Shown: positions 43,858 to 56,632 of the stretch, piece by piece
Layout of the letters: the number at the start of each line of letters is the position of its first letter
How positions within the stretch are numbered: position 1 is the stretch's first letter
Source: Megalonaias nervosa
Taxonomy: Eukaryota; Mollusca; Bivalvia; Unionida; Unionidae
DNA length: 64,000 bases
Direction: 5' to 3'
Assembly (NCBI GenBank): GCA_016617855.1
Contig: JAECUM010001802.1
Span: 62,001 to 126,000 of the forward strand
Program-made: the position numbers and the translations under genes
The notes under the pieces: model-generated
What the model saw: the letters and a program-made list of their open reading frames with translations, nothing else
Told to the model about the DNA's origin: nothing
Database searches by the model: none

Positions 43858-46682
43858 GGACTCTACCTCAACTTGATGCAGCCCACCAAACAGTTATGAG
43901 AAGGTGAGTGGTCATTGTTATTAAATTTATGTTTATAAAGGAGTAAATTGCAGATATTTGGGTTTTCATAAGTTAAGTGAGGTATACGGGTTCATTACTT
44001 CATTATATCTGTAAAATCATCACATCTTCATGTACACACAACTAAAAGATATTTTCCTCGTCAACGAAATCCAACACTGATAGGAAGTTTGTCATAATTG
44101 GGTTCAATTAAGAAGTGAAAAATGGTTACTCAACACCAAATTTTATTTAAGTTAAAAATTATTAAAAACTGTTGCAAAACAGACCCACACACAGTTCTAA
44201 AAATAAATTAGAATACTACGTTTACATATGATAGACTTCATCATGTGGCAAATATATCTTTGCATAGCTAAATTGAGCTCACACAAATTCAACTAACATC
44301 CATAAATAAAGTAATTTTGAAACCAGAATTATTGATGCAACATTTCTATGAAGTATTCTATACACTCAAATACAATCAATTCAATATAAGCTTGCCATGT
44401 GGAATAAACTTTGAAAGTTTATATTCTCTAAATGGGAATGATGAAGTTTAATGCAATTATTTACATAAATTCTCTAACCTTGCTATTTTAAATCTTAAAC
44501 AGCAAAAATACATAAATTCAACTCCATGACCAGATTAGTTGAACAAACTGAAGTATTATTCAAATAGTTTGTCAAAAATCGATCAAAATATTGCTGATTA
44601 CTCTTAAGTGTCACAGTCTCTATATAGAGTAAGTTAGGTTCTCCAAAAGAAATAGTTTATTGTTTAGCACCAGTCTGAGTAAACATATCTATATTTTATA
44701 ATTAAGTTAGATAAATTAAATGCTTTGCCCAAGAAAAATACAATATTTTCTTCTTGGAAATCATCATGGCAGAAAATTCATTAGGTGTAAGGATTATATC
44801 TACTAGCTCTCAAATCCATTGCATGCAGCAACATTAGTACAAAAAACTTCATCTCATTCAAGTTCATTCTCCATTGCCAACGTACAGCAGTAATTACTGA
44901 CAATTATGGGTTACAAGTTTATCATTTCCACTGAATGTATTACATCCAACTTCACTGAGTAATTTAGAAAAACTGACATCTATTCATGAAATAGGCTGAC
45001 TGTGCTGTGAATTCATAGTAAAAGGTACATGTAACTATGTGGTAATTTGCAGCAAGGATTAGATGTATGAAGATATTGCTATGCAGCAATGTGGTAAAAT
45101 TTGAATGGGAGTATTTAAAGCTGCACTCTGCAGTGTGTTCAATTTATGAATTAAACATATATTGCATGTTAAAAATAGTAGAAACATTTTTAAACTAAGC
45201 AATGCGGTATTTTGCTTTCAATTGACAAGATCAAATTTGACATTTCCTTAGATAAACTTTTGTTGGACATTGTGAATTTATTATTTTAATAATTCAGTCA
45301 AAGTTAAATAAGAAAAATGGCATTCTAGCATTGACCCTCAAAAATAGTAAAAACCATTTTATCATTACTGTTCATCAGATGGTGAGGAAAATGTTTATAG
45401 TACTGTTGTAGGTCATGAGCCTGGACACATTTTTAGAATTAGCAACTGACTTGGATTCCAAAATAATTAATAAAACTGGGCCAAAATTTATTCTGGAGAT
45501 TACCAGCTTACCTAAAAGAGTGCAATTTTTAAACCCAAAGACTACAAAGTTTTTCCCTAAAAATCTTTTCTGAAAAATTCCTATTATTAGTTACAAAATA
45601 ATTTCCATCTAATATCTGATAATGATGTAAAATTCGTCCCTCAACTCTCTCAACTATTTCATATAACTACAGACAGCCACTAATGGTCACAAATTAAAGA
45701 TGAAAAATTTTGCAAATTCTGAAATGTTATTTTATGAACCACTAAAATTTACCTACATAATGTTAAACTATGTCTATGCTTCCTTAAATGTAATAAAATA
45801 ACGTTATGTAAATTAAAGCAGAAAATGTGGCTCATTTTGAAAATGTATGCTGACTTTTATTTTGAAAACTCCATATTCATGAATCTGGAAATTCAATCCA
45901 ATTTACCAATAGACAATACCAATCACACATCAGTAGGTCAACGCTATTAAAATGCTCACATACTTTGATCATGTTTACATATAGACATGTAATTGATATT
46001 TGATACCATAGTTTATGTAATTTGTCATACCCTTTTTTTTCCACACCGTTGATGATAACAATCCTCATATGTCTGTACATACAATTTGTGGAAAGATCAG
46101 AATTTGTATTTTTGAAAAGTTCTAATTCATGCACATTAAGTACAGAATTATAAGGCTGACATATTTAAGAATTAAACAGTATGTACAAGAATTGTAAAAC
46201 AAAACAAAAAGAAAGAAAAAAAACAAAATCCAGCAGAAGAAATATAATGTTACTGAAAATCTTTTATACTTCACTTATTACATAATATTTTTTTTATTTA
46301 TTTCAATAATTTCTTGTGGTGAACAATGTACATCTTTCCAAACAAAAGTACATGTTACTGAAATTAATAAAAACTTTGATGTTTTGTACACCTAAATCAT
46401 TAGCTATCGATCTTTCCAATCAAATGAAAATAATACACATAATAATTATAATACACAAAATAATACACAAGCTGAATTTGAAATAAGAGCTGAGAAATGT
46501 TTGCAGCAAATCATGTTATCCATTTGGCAACTTGTACTGCAAATTATAACGAATAATCCCCATCATTATAAGCATGTCAGGGTCTGTACATGTAAAATTG
46601 ATTCTGTACATATGTTTTGTCTCATATAAATCAAAACCATTGTCATGACCCAATGATGTAACTTGACTATGTATCAGAAATG
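43858..46682. other. No gene recognised, AT-rich
   Basis: Long AT-rich stretch without repeats of note; short frames (45877-46134, 46516-46743) have no recognised domain. Confidence 0.5.
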
Positions 46683-46855
46683 TTCTATTTGATGGGTGGT
46701 TTTTAAATATAAATACATAAAGCTTATGTAAATATAAATACATAAAGCTTATGTAAATATAAATACATAAAACTTATGTAAATATAAATACATAAATGTA
46801 AATATAAATACATAAAGCTTATGTAATTATAAATACATCATGCTTATGTAAATTC
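46683..46855. repeat. 25 bp tandem repeat, about six copies
   Basis: Unit TAAATATAAATACATAAAGC plus TTATG, with one shortened unit. Confidence 0.9.
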
Positions 46856-47171
46856 ATTCATGTCACATCTGTAACCTCAAGGTTCTCATATTTGTAAACT
46901 CTAATGGCTATAAACAAATGTAAACATGCATCTACAGCGCACACCCTTCTATTCTGTATTTTTTCTCTGGCCAACTCTTCAGGTAAAGAACATTGTTTAC
47001 CCATCAATATACTTATTTCAATAAGTATTTTAGACATGCAGTATTTTGTACATTTGAGATCAATATTTTTTTTTAAATGAGGTACACTTAAACTAATATG
47101 TATGTAATTTGTAATGTGTATGCAAAGTGCTACTTTTGGAAGTTTTATAACAGCTAAATTAGACACTTTAG

Positions 47172-47418
47172 TTCCTGTTGTTGTTGTTCATTTAATACCA
47201 TTCTTGCAGCACATGATAGTCTATAAATGGTGGTCAGTGTAACTGGTGGAGAGAAAGAAATCACTGATCAGAACCACCAACTCACTGATAGCTAATGGCA
47301 AGTTTTCTCACATAACCACACTGTCCTAGCCCAAGACCTGAACCCAAACAGACAGAGGTCAGATGGCAGTAATAGGTAATGGTGAGCACTTTAGGCCACT
47401 TGTCCACCATGGGCCCTT
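47172..47418 (-). mobile_element. Diverged SINE of the 38025 family, with 10 bp target-site duplication
   Basis: The reverse strand matches the 38025-38272 SINE in order: AGTGGCC..., CTCACC.TTAC, ACTGCCATCTGACCTCTGTC, GTGAGAAAACTTGCCA, GGTGGTTCT, and the (AAC)n tail (here GTTGTTGTTGTT at 47176). GACACTTTAG flanks it at 47162-47171 and 47419-47428. An extra near-copy of the head border lies at 47429-47460. Confidence 0.8.
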
Positions 47419-47460
47419 GACACTTTAGACCACTTGGCCATCATGGGCTCCTGACACTTC

Positions 47461-48817
47461 AGTGCTCTCTGACATAAGAGCCACATCCTTGAAAGCCAAA
47501 TATCATTTGTTGCAATACAACAGTTCCATAAGATCTGTATAACTGTATACCAGTCTACTTTATTTTTGCAAGAAGTGAATACTATATTTATTTTTAATGC
47601 ACATATTGATTGTTGCATGTGCCATTTTATAATAATTTGTGAAAGTTTGATATTTAAATGTATCAACAACATTTCACAGCACATGTAATTATGGTTAAAT
47701 AAAGATAGGAAAGATTACACAAATTGTTTAAAAGATACTAATCCATGTGGCACATTTCCCAAGTACATAATTATCTCATAAAATCTGTAATTTGAAAAAG
47801 AACTGAAGTTGTAAAGTTTTAACTAATGTCAATTTATTTTACAAGTAACTAGTGAAAATTATGGTGCTGTCTTATTTTTGTCTTCATGGATTTGTTAATC
47901 TTTGTGATATATAGTTGTCATTTGAATGTAAATATTTTATACAATTTGTCCAGTACCCCTGTGAAATCGGATTACATAATAAACTAAAGAGAAATATATC
48001 TAAAAGAAACATGTTGAAAAAAGAAAGCATGGATTATAAATGCACATGTGCCATTAGATATTTTTATATCAAAATTAAATTTTGCAGTCCTAACTAATGA
48101 TTCTTGTAATTGTTTATCTGATCCTTCCTGTTCTGATTATGAACATTAGATTTTCTGAACGATTGCTTAATCTGATACAGATTTATGGCATTTTTAACGC
48201 CTTGTATTGATGGCTTCTTATGCAATATAATGACCTTCCCATCACAAATTGTGCATACAAGGCTTCAACTTAGTTAATAAATCTCGAGTATTTATATGAA
48301 ACATGTTGTTTAAATAAAACTTGTTGTACTGTCTTAACCTGAGTTATCTCTATCATACCTCATGATGATGCTGACCTATGATTTATCTATCATTCACACT
48401 TTTGACTTCGATGTATACTGTATCATTGATTTACCATGAGATAAACACATTTTTCATTAAAATAAAACAAGGCTTGCCGCGTTTCCATTTGATGAAAAAT
48501 TTATATGAATGGTATATCAATGATGCAGTGTACATACTATACATATATTTTATTTATATTGTATACAAATATACATACATGCCTTTGAACAGAGCTAAGA
48601 TTGATTACAGGCAACTGTGTATTGTCCAGGTGGAAGAACTCTTCATATCCCTGCCCAATGTGTCTACTACAAAATGTAGTTCTATGCCTTTTGTGTCTAT
48701 TCACAATCACCTTTGCATATTGATACGTTTGTTTGTTTTCTTTATGCTTCTGTTTCCATTCATATTGATTAATTTAATATAAGACACATTTGTGATCTAA
48801 ACAAAAAAGTTTTTCCA

Positions 48818-48819
<2 letters not shown>
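47461..48819. other. No gene recognised
   Basis: AT-rich; the 134-residue plus frame at 48378-48782 is Ile/Tyr/Phe-rich and shows no domain. Confidence 0.5.

Positions 48820-48858
<39 letters not shown>
48820..48858. repeat. (GA)n microsatellite
   Basis: About 19 GA dinucleotides. Confidence 0.95.
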
Positions 48859-48861
<3 letters not shown>

Positions 48862-49506
48862 TTTAGGGGTTTTGTGAATTACCATAAGGGCATTTTTGTT
48901 ATTGCCAATCCTTATGTTTGCCTGTTGGTTGATTAATCTGCTGCCTGACCAACCAACACTCAGAGAGAGAAGGGGGTGGGGTGAGTGGCCTTCAGACATT
49001 TTATTAATTGCAAATAATTGGTTTTTTGAACCATATTATAGGTGTTAAAGAAAAAAGAAAAGAAAACACATGCATTAAATAGATTTACAATATATGTGTA
49101 CCTTGTAACTAAGAAATTGACCACATAATCTCAACAGGCTATTGCAATTTTGTATAAATCCCATGAAAAGTGTACACATATCATTACAATGGCCCCAGTT
49201 CTTTGTTGGTTACTTGGTGTAAATTCAGTTTCAAGTTTCAAGGGTTTCATGAAGCCAAAATTCTTTTTGTGGCTCACTCCAGAATTTGATATATTTTGTC
49301 CCTTATGCATGAGGTTTGCTTGGATGTCATGCATTAGTTGGGTTCTATTTATCATACGTTTCTCTTAGTAACAAACAGATGGAGGGTTAAGGACTGATAT
49401 GATGAGATGGCACATGATGCAGATGTGATCTGATGCAAGTTCGTGGGACACTAATGAAGACTGGAGAATATTATCATCAGGTCTATTAAGAATACAGTCT
49501 AAAATG

Positions 49507-49507
<1 letters not shown>
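48859..49507. other. No gene recognised
   Basis: Unique AT-rich sequence; the 72-74 residue frames at 49131-49368 on both strands have no recognised domain. Confidence 0.5.

Positions 49508-49573
<66 letters not shown>
49508..49573. repeat. (TA)n microsatellite
   Basis: About 33 TA dinucleotides. Confidence 0.95.
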
Positions 49574-49574
<1 letters not shown>

Positions 49575-50220
49575 CACTAATTTTAAAGATATGCCTTTTG
49601 CTATTGATCAATTTTATACATTCATGTCATTTTGGTGGCTCAGAGCATATAGCTGGCTGATATTTTTTGTAGCCTCTTGACTGTTGGGCAAAAGGTTACA
49701 AAATATTGAACATAAATAAGGAAAGGCACAGTTGCAAATGGCATATTTTTGTCTAACATGTCTAACAAGGATCATAGAGATGTCTTAAAAGGTTCAGGAG
49801 TTTTGGAATGTGGCAAATGAATGGAAGGAAAGATAAACAAAATCATTACAATTATGGACCAAGAAGAATGGTGTTGTATTTACACCATTTATCTATGTAT
49901 CATTTTGTTATCGAGATATCCTGAACAAAGTCAGAGTTGCATTCTTGAACAAAAATGGCTACAGGCTTAGAGAAAGACAGAGATCTGTTTATACATCAGT
50001 AATACATACCAGGAGGAAAAAAGGCAAAAATATATCTCAAACAGTTTCAGTTTCCAATAAACCCCAAAACATTTAAGGACAGATATACAGATTGACACAG
50101 CAACAGCTACATAACTTTATGCTACATATCACAGCATAAAAGGCATAAGAGGCAAAAATAAAATTTATACAGGTTTGTTTTTACAAAAGGTTACATCTAG
50201 TTTGGCCATGTTCACATTTG
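49574..50220. other. No gene recognised
   Basis: Unique AT-rich sequence without a credible frame. Confidence 0.5.
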
Positions 50221-50350
50221 GAGCTGTGGTAGCTCAGCTGGTAGAGTATTAGACTCACAACCCAAGGGTCAATGGTTCAATACCTGCCAAGTCAGATTGT
50301 GTGTCCTTGGCAAGGGCACTTAGCTCCCATTTCTTTGGCATGATGGCCAA
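50221..50350 (+). mobile_element. tRNA-derived SINE (different head family), 5' part
   Basis: The head reads GTGGTAGCTCAGCTGGTAGA with a B box GGTTCAATACC, then TGCCAAGTCAGATTGTGTGT and CCTTGGCAAGGGCACTTAG, a wording common after SINE heads. The acceptor stem does not pair, so it is not a functional tRNA gene. The 3' end is not clear. Confidence 0.7.
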
Positions 50351-50599
50351 TAATGTGTTAAAAGTGAAGTTAAAATCCACACAAAAACAAGAGTCCACTA
50401 AAAGGAATGATGCTCTGCTGGTATTAAAGACAAGACCATTTCTAAATTGTAACTGCTTAGTGTTGAAACCATCTCTGATATTATTATGCAACATGATATT
50501 CAAATTCATTGCTGTAGTGAACATATTAAATGTCATATTGGCACCATTTTCAGTTAGGACTAAGTAGGTACCATCAGACATCTATAATTGAAAAATATA

Positions 50600-51740
50600 T
50601 GTTGATATAGCCATCCATTTTGGTGGAGTAGAGATAGCAGTATTTTCAAAATGGCCACTGTGTTAGCCATATTCAGGATCAGACTGAACCACTTAGACAG
50701 TACAAGAAATATTCTGGGGCAAACCTCATATCGATATCACTTTCCTTCCAGCAGGAGTAGTGCTGTGGTGGATATCAGGTTAGATCCATTTTCATTTGGG
50801 ATTTGGATTTACTATATTAGAAGTCTTCTAGTGAAAACCCATTGTTGATATAACCATCCATTCAGGAGGAATAACAATGCCAATATTTTAAGATGGTCAC
50901 TGTGGCTGCCATATTAGACATCAGATTTGTACCATTATCATTTAAGACCAGCTAGACATCAGAACAAGTCCTCTGGTGAGAACTTCAAGACAATGTGATT
51001 TTCTTTTCATGGGGAGTTGTGATGACAAGGCTTTCAAGATGGCCATAGTGGAGTCAGATCAATGTCGTTTTCATGTAGGACCAACCATACATCATAAGTG
51101 TTTTAGGGACAACCCAATGTTCATATAATCATCCATTCAAGAGGCGTAGCAATAACAAGATTTTCAAGATGGCCACTGAAGCAGCCATATTAGACATTAA
51201 CTTGGCTCAGTTTTCATTTAGACATCAAAAGCAATTCTCTGGTGAAAACTTCATTCAATATGATTTTGTGTCCAGGAGGAGTAGTTATGGCAGCCACATT
51301 GGACAGAACATTTTTACCATTTAGGAGGAGTAGTTATGGCAGCCACATTGGACAGAACATTTTTACCATTTAGGAGGAATAGTTATGGCAGCCACATTGG
51401 ACAGAACATTTTTACCATTTAGGAGGAGTAGTTATGGCAGCCACATTGAACAGAACATTTTTACCATTTAGGAGGAGTAGTTATGGCAGCCACATTGGAC
51501 AGAACATTTTTACCATTTAGGAGGAGTAGTTATGGCAGCCACATTGGACAGAACATTTTTACCATTTTCATTTAAAATCAGCTAGATATCATAAGAAGTC
51601 TTTAAGACAAAAACTCAACATAGATACACCAATCAATTCAGGAGAAGTAGTGATAACAAGATTTTCAAGATGGCCATTGTGGTAGCCATATAGGATGACC
51701 CAAGCAAGACCATTTTTCATTTAATACCAACAAGACCATG
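50600..51740. repeat. Degenerate ~170 bp repeat with TTCAAGATGGCCACTGTGG
   Basis: Units built from TTTTCAAGATGGCCACTGTG, GCCATATTAGACATCAG, a TTTCATTTAGGACCA block and CATTCAGGAGGAGTAG. A 49 bp sub-repeat has been amplified six times at 51274-51570 (AGGAGGAGTAGTTATGGCAG type). Confidence 0.75.
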
Positions 51741-51907
51741 GGTTAAATTTGCATTTAAAGTTTCAAGGTGACCCTGCTAGTAGTTTGTGAGTAACAATAA
51801 ATATTTGTGCTAATGGATGGACAACAGACAATCCCATAAGCTTTCTGGTTAGTAAAGCTAAAGACAAGATCAGCATTGTTTCTTTTCATTTTCTCTTCAT
51901 AATCAAA

Positions 51908-52108
51908 TTATACACTGGACATGTCATCCGTATGGAAGATTTTTAAAAAGAGAACTCCTGGTTTCTGAACAATTCCTTTCTTTTTTCCCTTGTTTTCAAA
52001 CAGACTATACTTTGTATATGTGGTCTCTGATGTGTACTCTTGTTGCATGTTCATATGAATGGTGGCAAAGCCCATAAACTGGTCCTTTAATCTATTCTTG
52101 TTCCAAAC
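51908..52108 (-). CDS. Paralogous C2-domain gene, last exon
   Basis: The minus-strand exon starts after CTTTCAG (border 52108/52109) and reads VWNKNRLKDQFMGFATIHM, through YTKYSLFENKG and GIVQKPGV to FHTDDMSSV and TAA (51908-51910). It is 201 bp, exactly the length of the plus-strand exon 25270-25470, and the proteins are clearly related. Some similarity continues into the 3' flank. No AATAAA is obvious in the next 60 bp. Confidence 0.75.
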   Translation of the reverse strand, partial: VWNKNRLKDQFMGFATIHMNMQQEYTSETTYTKYSLFENKGKKKGIVQKPGVLFLKIFHTDDMSSV

Positions 52109-52171
52109 CTGAAAGGAGAAGGGTAAAAAATGAACTTCTATACAGTAAACAAAAAGGTATAGATAATGATT

Positions 52172-52525
52172 CAGTCCTCTCTTAATATACTGTATAGCAG
52201 TCAGTATTTTCAGTCCCCTCTCAATATAGTGAGTAGCAGTCAATATTTTCAGTCCTCTCTCAGTATACTGTATAGCAGTCAGTATTTTCAGTCCTCTCTC
52301 AATATACTGTGTAGCAGTCAGTATTTTCAGTCCTCTCTCAATATACTGAGTAGCAGTCAGTATTTTCAGTCCCCTCTCAATATAGTGAGTAGCTGTCAAT
52401 ATTTTCAGTCCCCTCTCAATATAGTGAGTAGCAGTCAATATTTTCAGTCCTCTCTCAGTATACTGTATAACAGTCAATATTTTCAGTCCTCTCTCAATAT
52501 ACTGTGTAGCAGTCAGTATTTTCAT
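52172..52525. repeat. 39 bp minisatellite, about nine copies (intronic)
   Basis: Unit CAGTCCTCTCTCAATATACT plus GTATAGCAGTCAGTATTTT, spaced 39 bp (52172, 52211). It is open on both strands as a 13-residue repeat. It begins about 60 bp from the exon at 51908-52108. Confidence 0.95.
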
Positions 52526-54659
52526 CTGCTTATAGTCTTATGCCAAGTGTTTTCATTTTAAGGTACTGTCCCTTGGACACTATTTTGTTATTTTATGACT
52601 TTTAGCAATGTTTTCAGATGTTTTACATTTGCAGATGTCTGATTGCTTTTTTAGCATAACTAAATTACCTGCAAAAACAACCTTTTCTTTACAAGTACTA
52701 AAGAGTCTTTAAGAAAAATTTTAATTAGTTAAGGAATTAAAAAAACTTTGATCCAAACCTTAACAAGAATTGCTGTGATTGTGAACTCGACTTTAACTTA
52801 AAGGAGGCATGTAAGCATTACAAAGAATGGAGAATCTTAGCTCCACATCAAGTATAACGACAATGTGTGAAGTTTGGCTTCAATATACATTTTGCTTTGG
52901 TAGTTTGAACACATCTTTTGGAGTTCATAGTGGGGATTTACTATATATGACAATTTGTAATAGAAAAGCTCATTTAGTCACTAGCAACTTTATCTAACAG
53001 GCATTACAAAGTACCTGGCACAAATGGTAGCTGCCATTGGTAATCAAACTATGGTCTTCTGTATAAGTAGTCAGGCACACTTACCACTGGACAAAAAGGT
53101 CTGGACCAGTCCGACTGGTTAAATATCTAACCTTGCCAGAAAACTGTAGTCTGAGTGCTACATGATTGTAAGTTTTATTCACATTTTTTTATGAGTGTAA
53201 CCTACATTTCTAACCAATCACAAACCCATTCTTTGCCTGCAGAAATTCCATTTATTTGGGAAAAACTGCTCATTTATGACCATTGATTGTTAACTTTTAT
53301 TACGTGGGCTTGTTACGAGTCAATGATTCCTGTCAGTGACATGTTGGAAAGGTGAATGTTCACATTATTGATTGATGATGAAAATAGTGTCTGTACCATA
53401 AACATATCTAAAACAATCATTATTACTTTTTCTCATAGGTGGAGGTGGGAAATGGATGAAAATCATGCAGGCCATAAGCAAGCAAGAAAGAAAGATGGTA
53501 TGCTTAGTCCCACTGGATGAAAATCATGCATGCCATAAGCAAGCAAGAAAGAGAGATGGTATGTTTAGTTATAATTAACTACATACCATAGGTCAAGTTT
53601 AATAAGACATAAATCCAGTTTATTCCAAGAGATTTATTGATATTTAAACATGAGCTATCAATTGCAAGTCATTCTTTTCTTAATAATTTTAATTCTGGTG
53701 CATTGTCCATTAGAACAAGTTGCAGTAAAGTAAATAATATTTATGATGGAGGGTGTCTGATCATATTCCCTCCAAAGCTTTAAATTTAATCATTATTGTC
53801 TAAATGCAGATTAAATAAAGTGTTGTTAATTGGAAAGTCTGTTCACCCAAGGAATCAAATTTCCTGTTTTTGAAATTTAGGTATTCATTCTAACATTTCT
53901 TCAATGGGGGGAAGGTCTCTCTAATTCCATTAAGGATTTTGTCTCATTGTTATTTTTAAAGGCCCCTCTAATTCATTCATCGATTTTGAATCAGGGTTAT
54001 TTTTTCAGCATTGTGTTGTTCACCTTGAACATAAAAAATTAACCAAGTCAAAATCTTGACATCTTCCTCCACCTGATTACACCACCATTTCCTTGATTGA
54101 CCAAGCAGTGGAAGATAATATTTGCACTGTTTCAGCCTGTACAGGTACATGTGTTTCTTCTTTAGTAATGCTTCTCCCAATGATCTTCACAGAACAGTGT
54201 CTAAGTACTCTGATTTCATAAAGGCATGGAAATGAGGTTACATTCTACGTGAGTTAGAGTTTATTAAGATAAAACAAATAAGAAACATAGTCACTTACTT
54301 CACTTCATCAGTTTCTGATTTGCTAAGATTTGATTTTAGAAAAGAAAAGAAAACAAAAATCCTCTGACCATTACTTGTTTTGTTCATATATTGCTCAGTG
54401 AGTTCATTTTATGCAATTGTACAAAGAAGATACTTGCAAGATGTATAATATCTACATACCAGACCTTTGACTAGTATTGCATGCATGTCTCTAGCGTGTA
54501 TGTATAAACTTTAATATATACAGACTGAATGTTTCTTATGTGTGTTTCAAATAATCAAAGACCTAAAAGTAAGAGCACTATTTCAATATTACCTTTTGAA
54601 AATTAATACTGTCATTGATTTTTACTAGAGACTTTTACATCATTTTTAACTTGAAGTTA
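52526..54659. other. Intron of the paralogous C2 gene, no other gene recognised
   Basis: Unique AT-rich sequence; a 61 bp direct duplication (GGATGAAAATCATGCA type) lies at about 53453 and 53514. A possibly decayed SINE lies near 53000-53130. Confidence 0.5.
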
Positions 54660-55235
54660 TTTTTATACAAATTTGTTGTAATAATAATATACCATGGCTG
54701 TCTGCATACTGTATGATTAATGTACAAATTTGTTGTAATTATAATATACCATGGCTGTCTGCATACTGTATGATTAATGTACAAATTTGTTGTAATTATA
54801 ATATACCATGGCTGTCTGCATACTGTATGATTAATGTATAAATTTGTTGTAATTATAATATACCATGGCTGTCTGCATACTGTATGATTAATGTATAAAT
54901 TTGTTGTAATTATAATATACCATGGCTGTCTGCATACTATATGATTAATGTACAAATTTGTTGTAATTATAATATACCATGGCTGTCTGCATACTGTATG
55001 ATTAATATACAAATTTGTTGTAGTTATAATATACCATGGCTGTCTGCATACTGTATGATTAATGTACAAATTTGTTGTAATTATAATATACCATGTCTGT
55101 CTGCATACTGTATGATTAATATACAATTTGTTGTAATTATAATATACCATGGCTATCTGCATATTGTATGATTAATGTACAGATTTGTTGTAATTATAAT
55201 ATACCATGGCTGTCTGCATACTGTATGATTAAATT
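54660..55235. repeat. 57 bp minisatellite, about ten copies (intronic)
   Basis: Unit TTGTTGTAATTATAATATAC plus CATGGCTGTCTGCATACTGT plus ATGATTAATGTACAAAT, spaced 57 bp (54691, 54748). It gives an artificial 19-residue minus-strand repeat. Confidence 0.97.
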
Positions 55236-56495
55236 CATATCTGCAGTTTTAAATCAGTAGTCAGCAATAAATAGACTAATTTTGACAATAATTATATATA
55301 TGAGCTATTTTTTGGTAATAAATGCCACATACTTTAATATCACCAGCTAAACAATCTATTTGCAAGATAACACCTTAGGAATGCTAAGTTTGGTAGGTTA
55401 AAACCATCGATATTTATGAACAGACATTATGAGATGTTCTGTATGATATAGCAAACGTTTATGAACTACGTTCTTAGGTGGCCTATAAGGATATAATATC
55501 CAGTGTTCATGAATGGATGTTGTGTCATATTCTTTTACAACATACCAAATAATGTTTATGAACTGTCATTGTTAGGTGTCTGTTGCACTGTAACATAAGA
55601 TGTTCATGAATTTACATTGTTGATGTCTTTTAAAACTTTACATACAGTAAGAGACATTATTATATATCTATCACAATGAAATATAATATGTTCCTCAACT
55701 GACACTGCTAGGTGTTCTTATATATTCATGAACTGACATTTTTAGTTGTCCTGCTACAGTACAACATATGATGTTCATGAATTGATACTGTTGTCAATAA
55801 AGATCAATTATACAGTGTAAGCCAATATTTTGTGTCCTATTTATTTTCCCCTAAATTTGTGGTATAATGATCATGTATTTGTAATTATGTTGACAAAAAT
55901 ATATATTTTTAAGAAATTAGATAGAGGAATGATGAAAGATCTGGAAAATTAAATTGTGTAATCTGACTAGTGACAAAGTTACATAACAGTGAGTTAACCT
56001 GGACAAAGAAAAGCTTTCAGTTGTATTGTAATGTGGGATTGCATGCATTATTATTTCAGGTCAACACTTGTTGTTAAAGCAATCTCTTAGAGGTATTTTT
56101 CTTTAAGATCATAGGTAATGTATTAATGGTCAAGAATTTGACACTTGATTTATTTTATGTCATGTATTTTATAAGTTTTAAAAATATGTGGGATAAACTC
56201 ACTATTATCAGCATGATCATACTTGAAAATTTCATCAACAAATTGTAGCAAATGAAAAATGGAATATGCTAATGATGTAGAAGTTAGTGTCCCTCTGCAG
56301 CAGGTTTTATTCCACTGCATAAAAAAATCTGCATGGATAAGAACTCAGTATCAAACCCAACACCACTAACATTATAGTGCCATCATACTATGAGAACCTC
56401 TTATTTGTCATGTTATACGACACTCATCCAAAATGCATTGTTGTGTTTGTGCAAGATAATTGGATGTAGATTACTTATAGGATGCAGATTCTTAC
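55236..56495. other. Intron sequence with a degenerate ~75 bp repeat
   Basis: Between 55400 and 55800, ATGTTCATGAACTGACATTG and TTAGGTGTC-like words recur about six times. The rest is unique. Confidence 0.55.
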
Positions 56496-56632
56496 CTCAA
56501 TTATAATATTTTTTGTTGGATCGGACCGGTAAAGTGTGACTCTCTCATTCCAGTCAGGGTTTAGAGTGTTGTATTGGTGAGGTGTCCTGAGAGTCGTACC
56601 CTCCCATTTGATTACACAGTAGGGGTCAGCAG
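56496..56632 (-). CDS. Paralogous C2-domain gene, middle exon
   Basis: The 137 bp minus-strand exon is flanked by AATTCAG (acceptor, complement of 56633-56639) and GTAAG (complement of 56491-56495). It reads ADPYCVIKWEGTTLRT, then LNPDWNERVTLYRSDPT, then NIIIE. The classical DPY of C2 domains is kept here, unlike NPY in the plus-strand copy. Phase and length equal those of 23280-23416. The first-strand exon (like 18540-18667) was not found upstream in this window. Confidence 0.75.

Noticed and set aside
50221..50300. A tRNA gene
   Set aside because: A and B boxes are present but the acceptor stem does not pair, and SINE body sequence follows.
51908..52525. 205-codon minus-strand frame starting in a 13-residue repeat
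   Set aside because: Only the part from 52108 downward is coding; the repeat part is the 39 bp intronic array read through the acceptor.
54635..55162. 175-codon minus-strand frame with a 19-residue repeat
   Set aside because: Product of the 57 bp minisatellite; not a gene.
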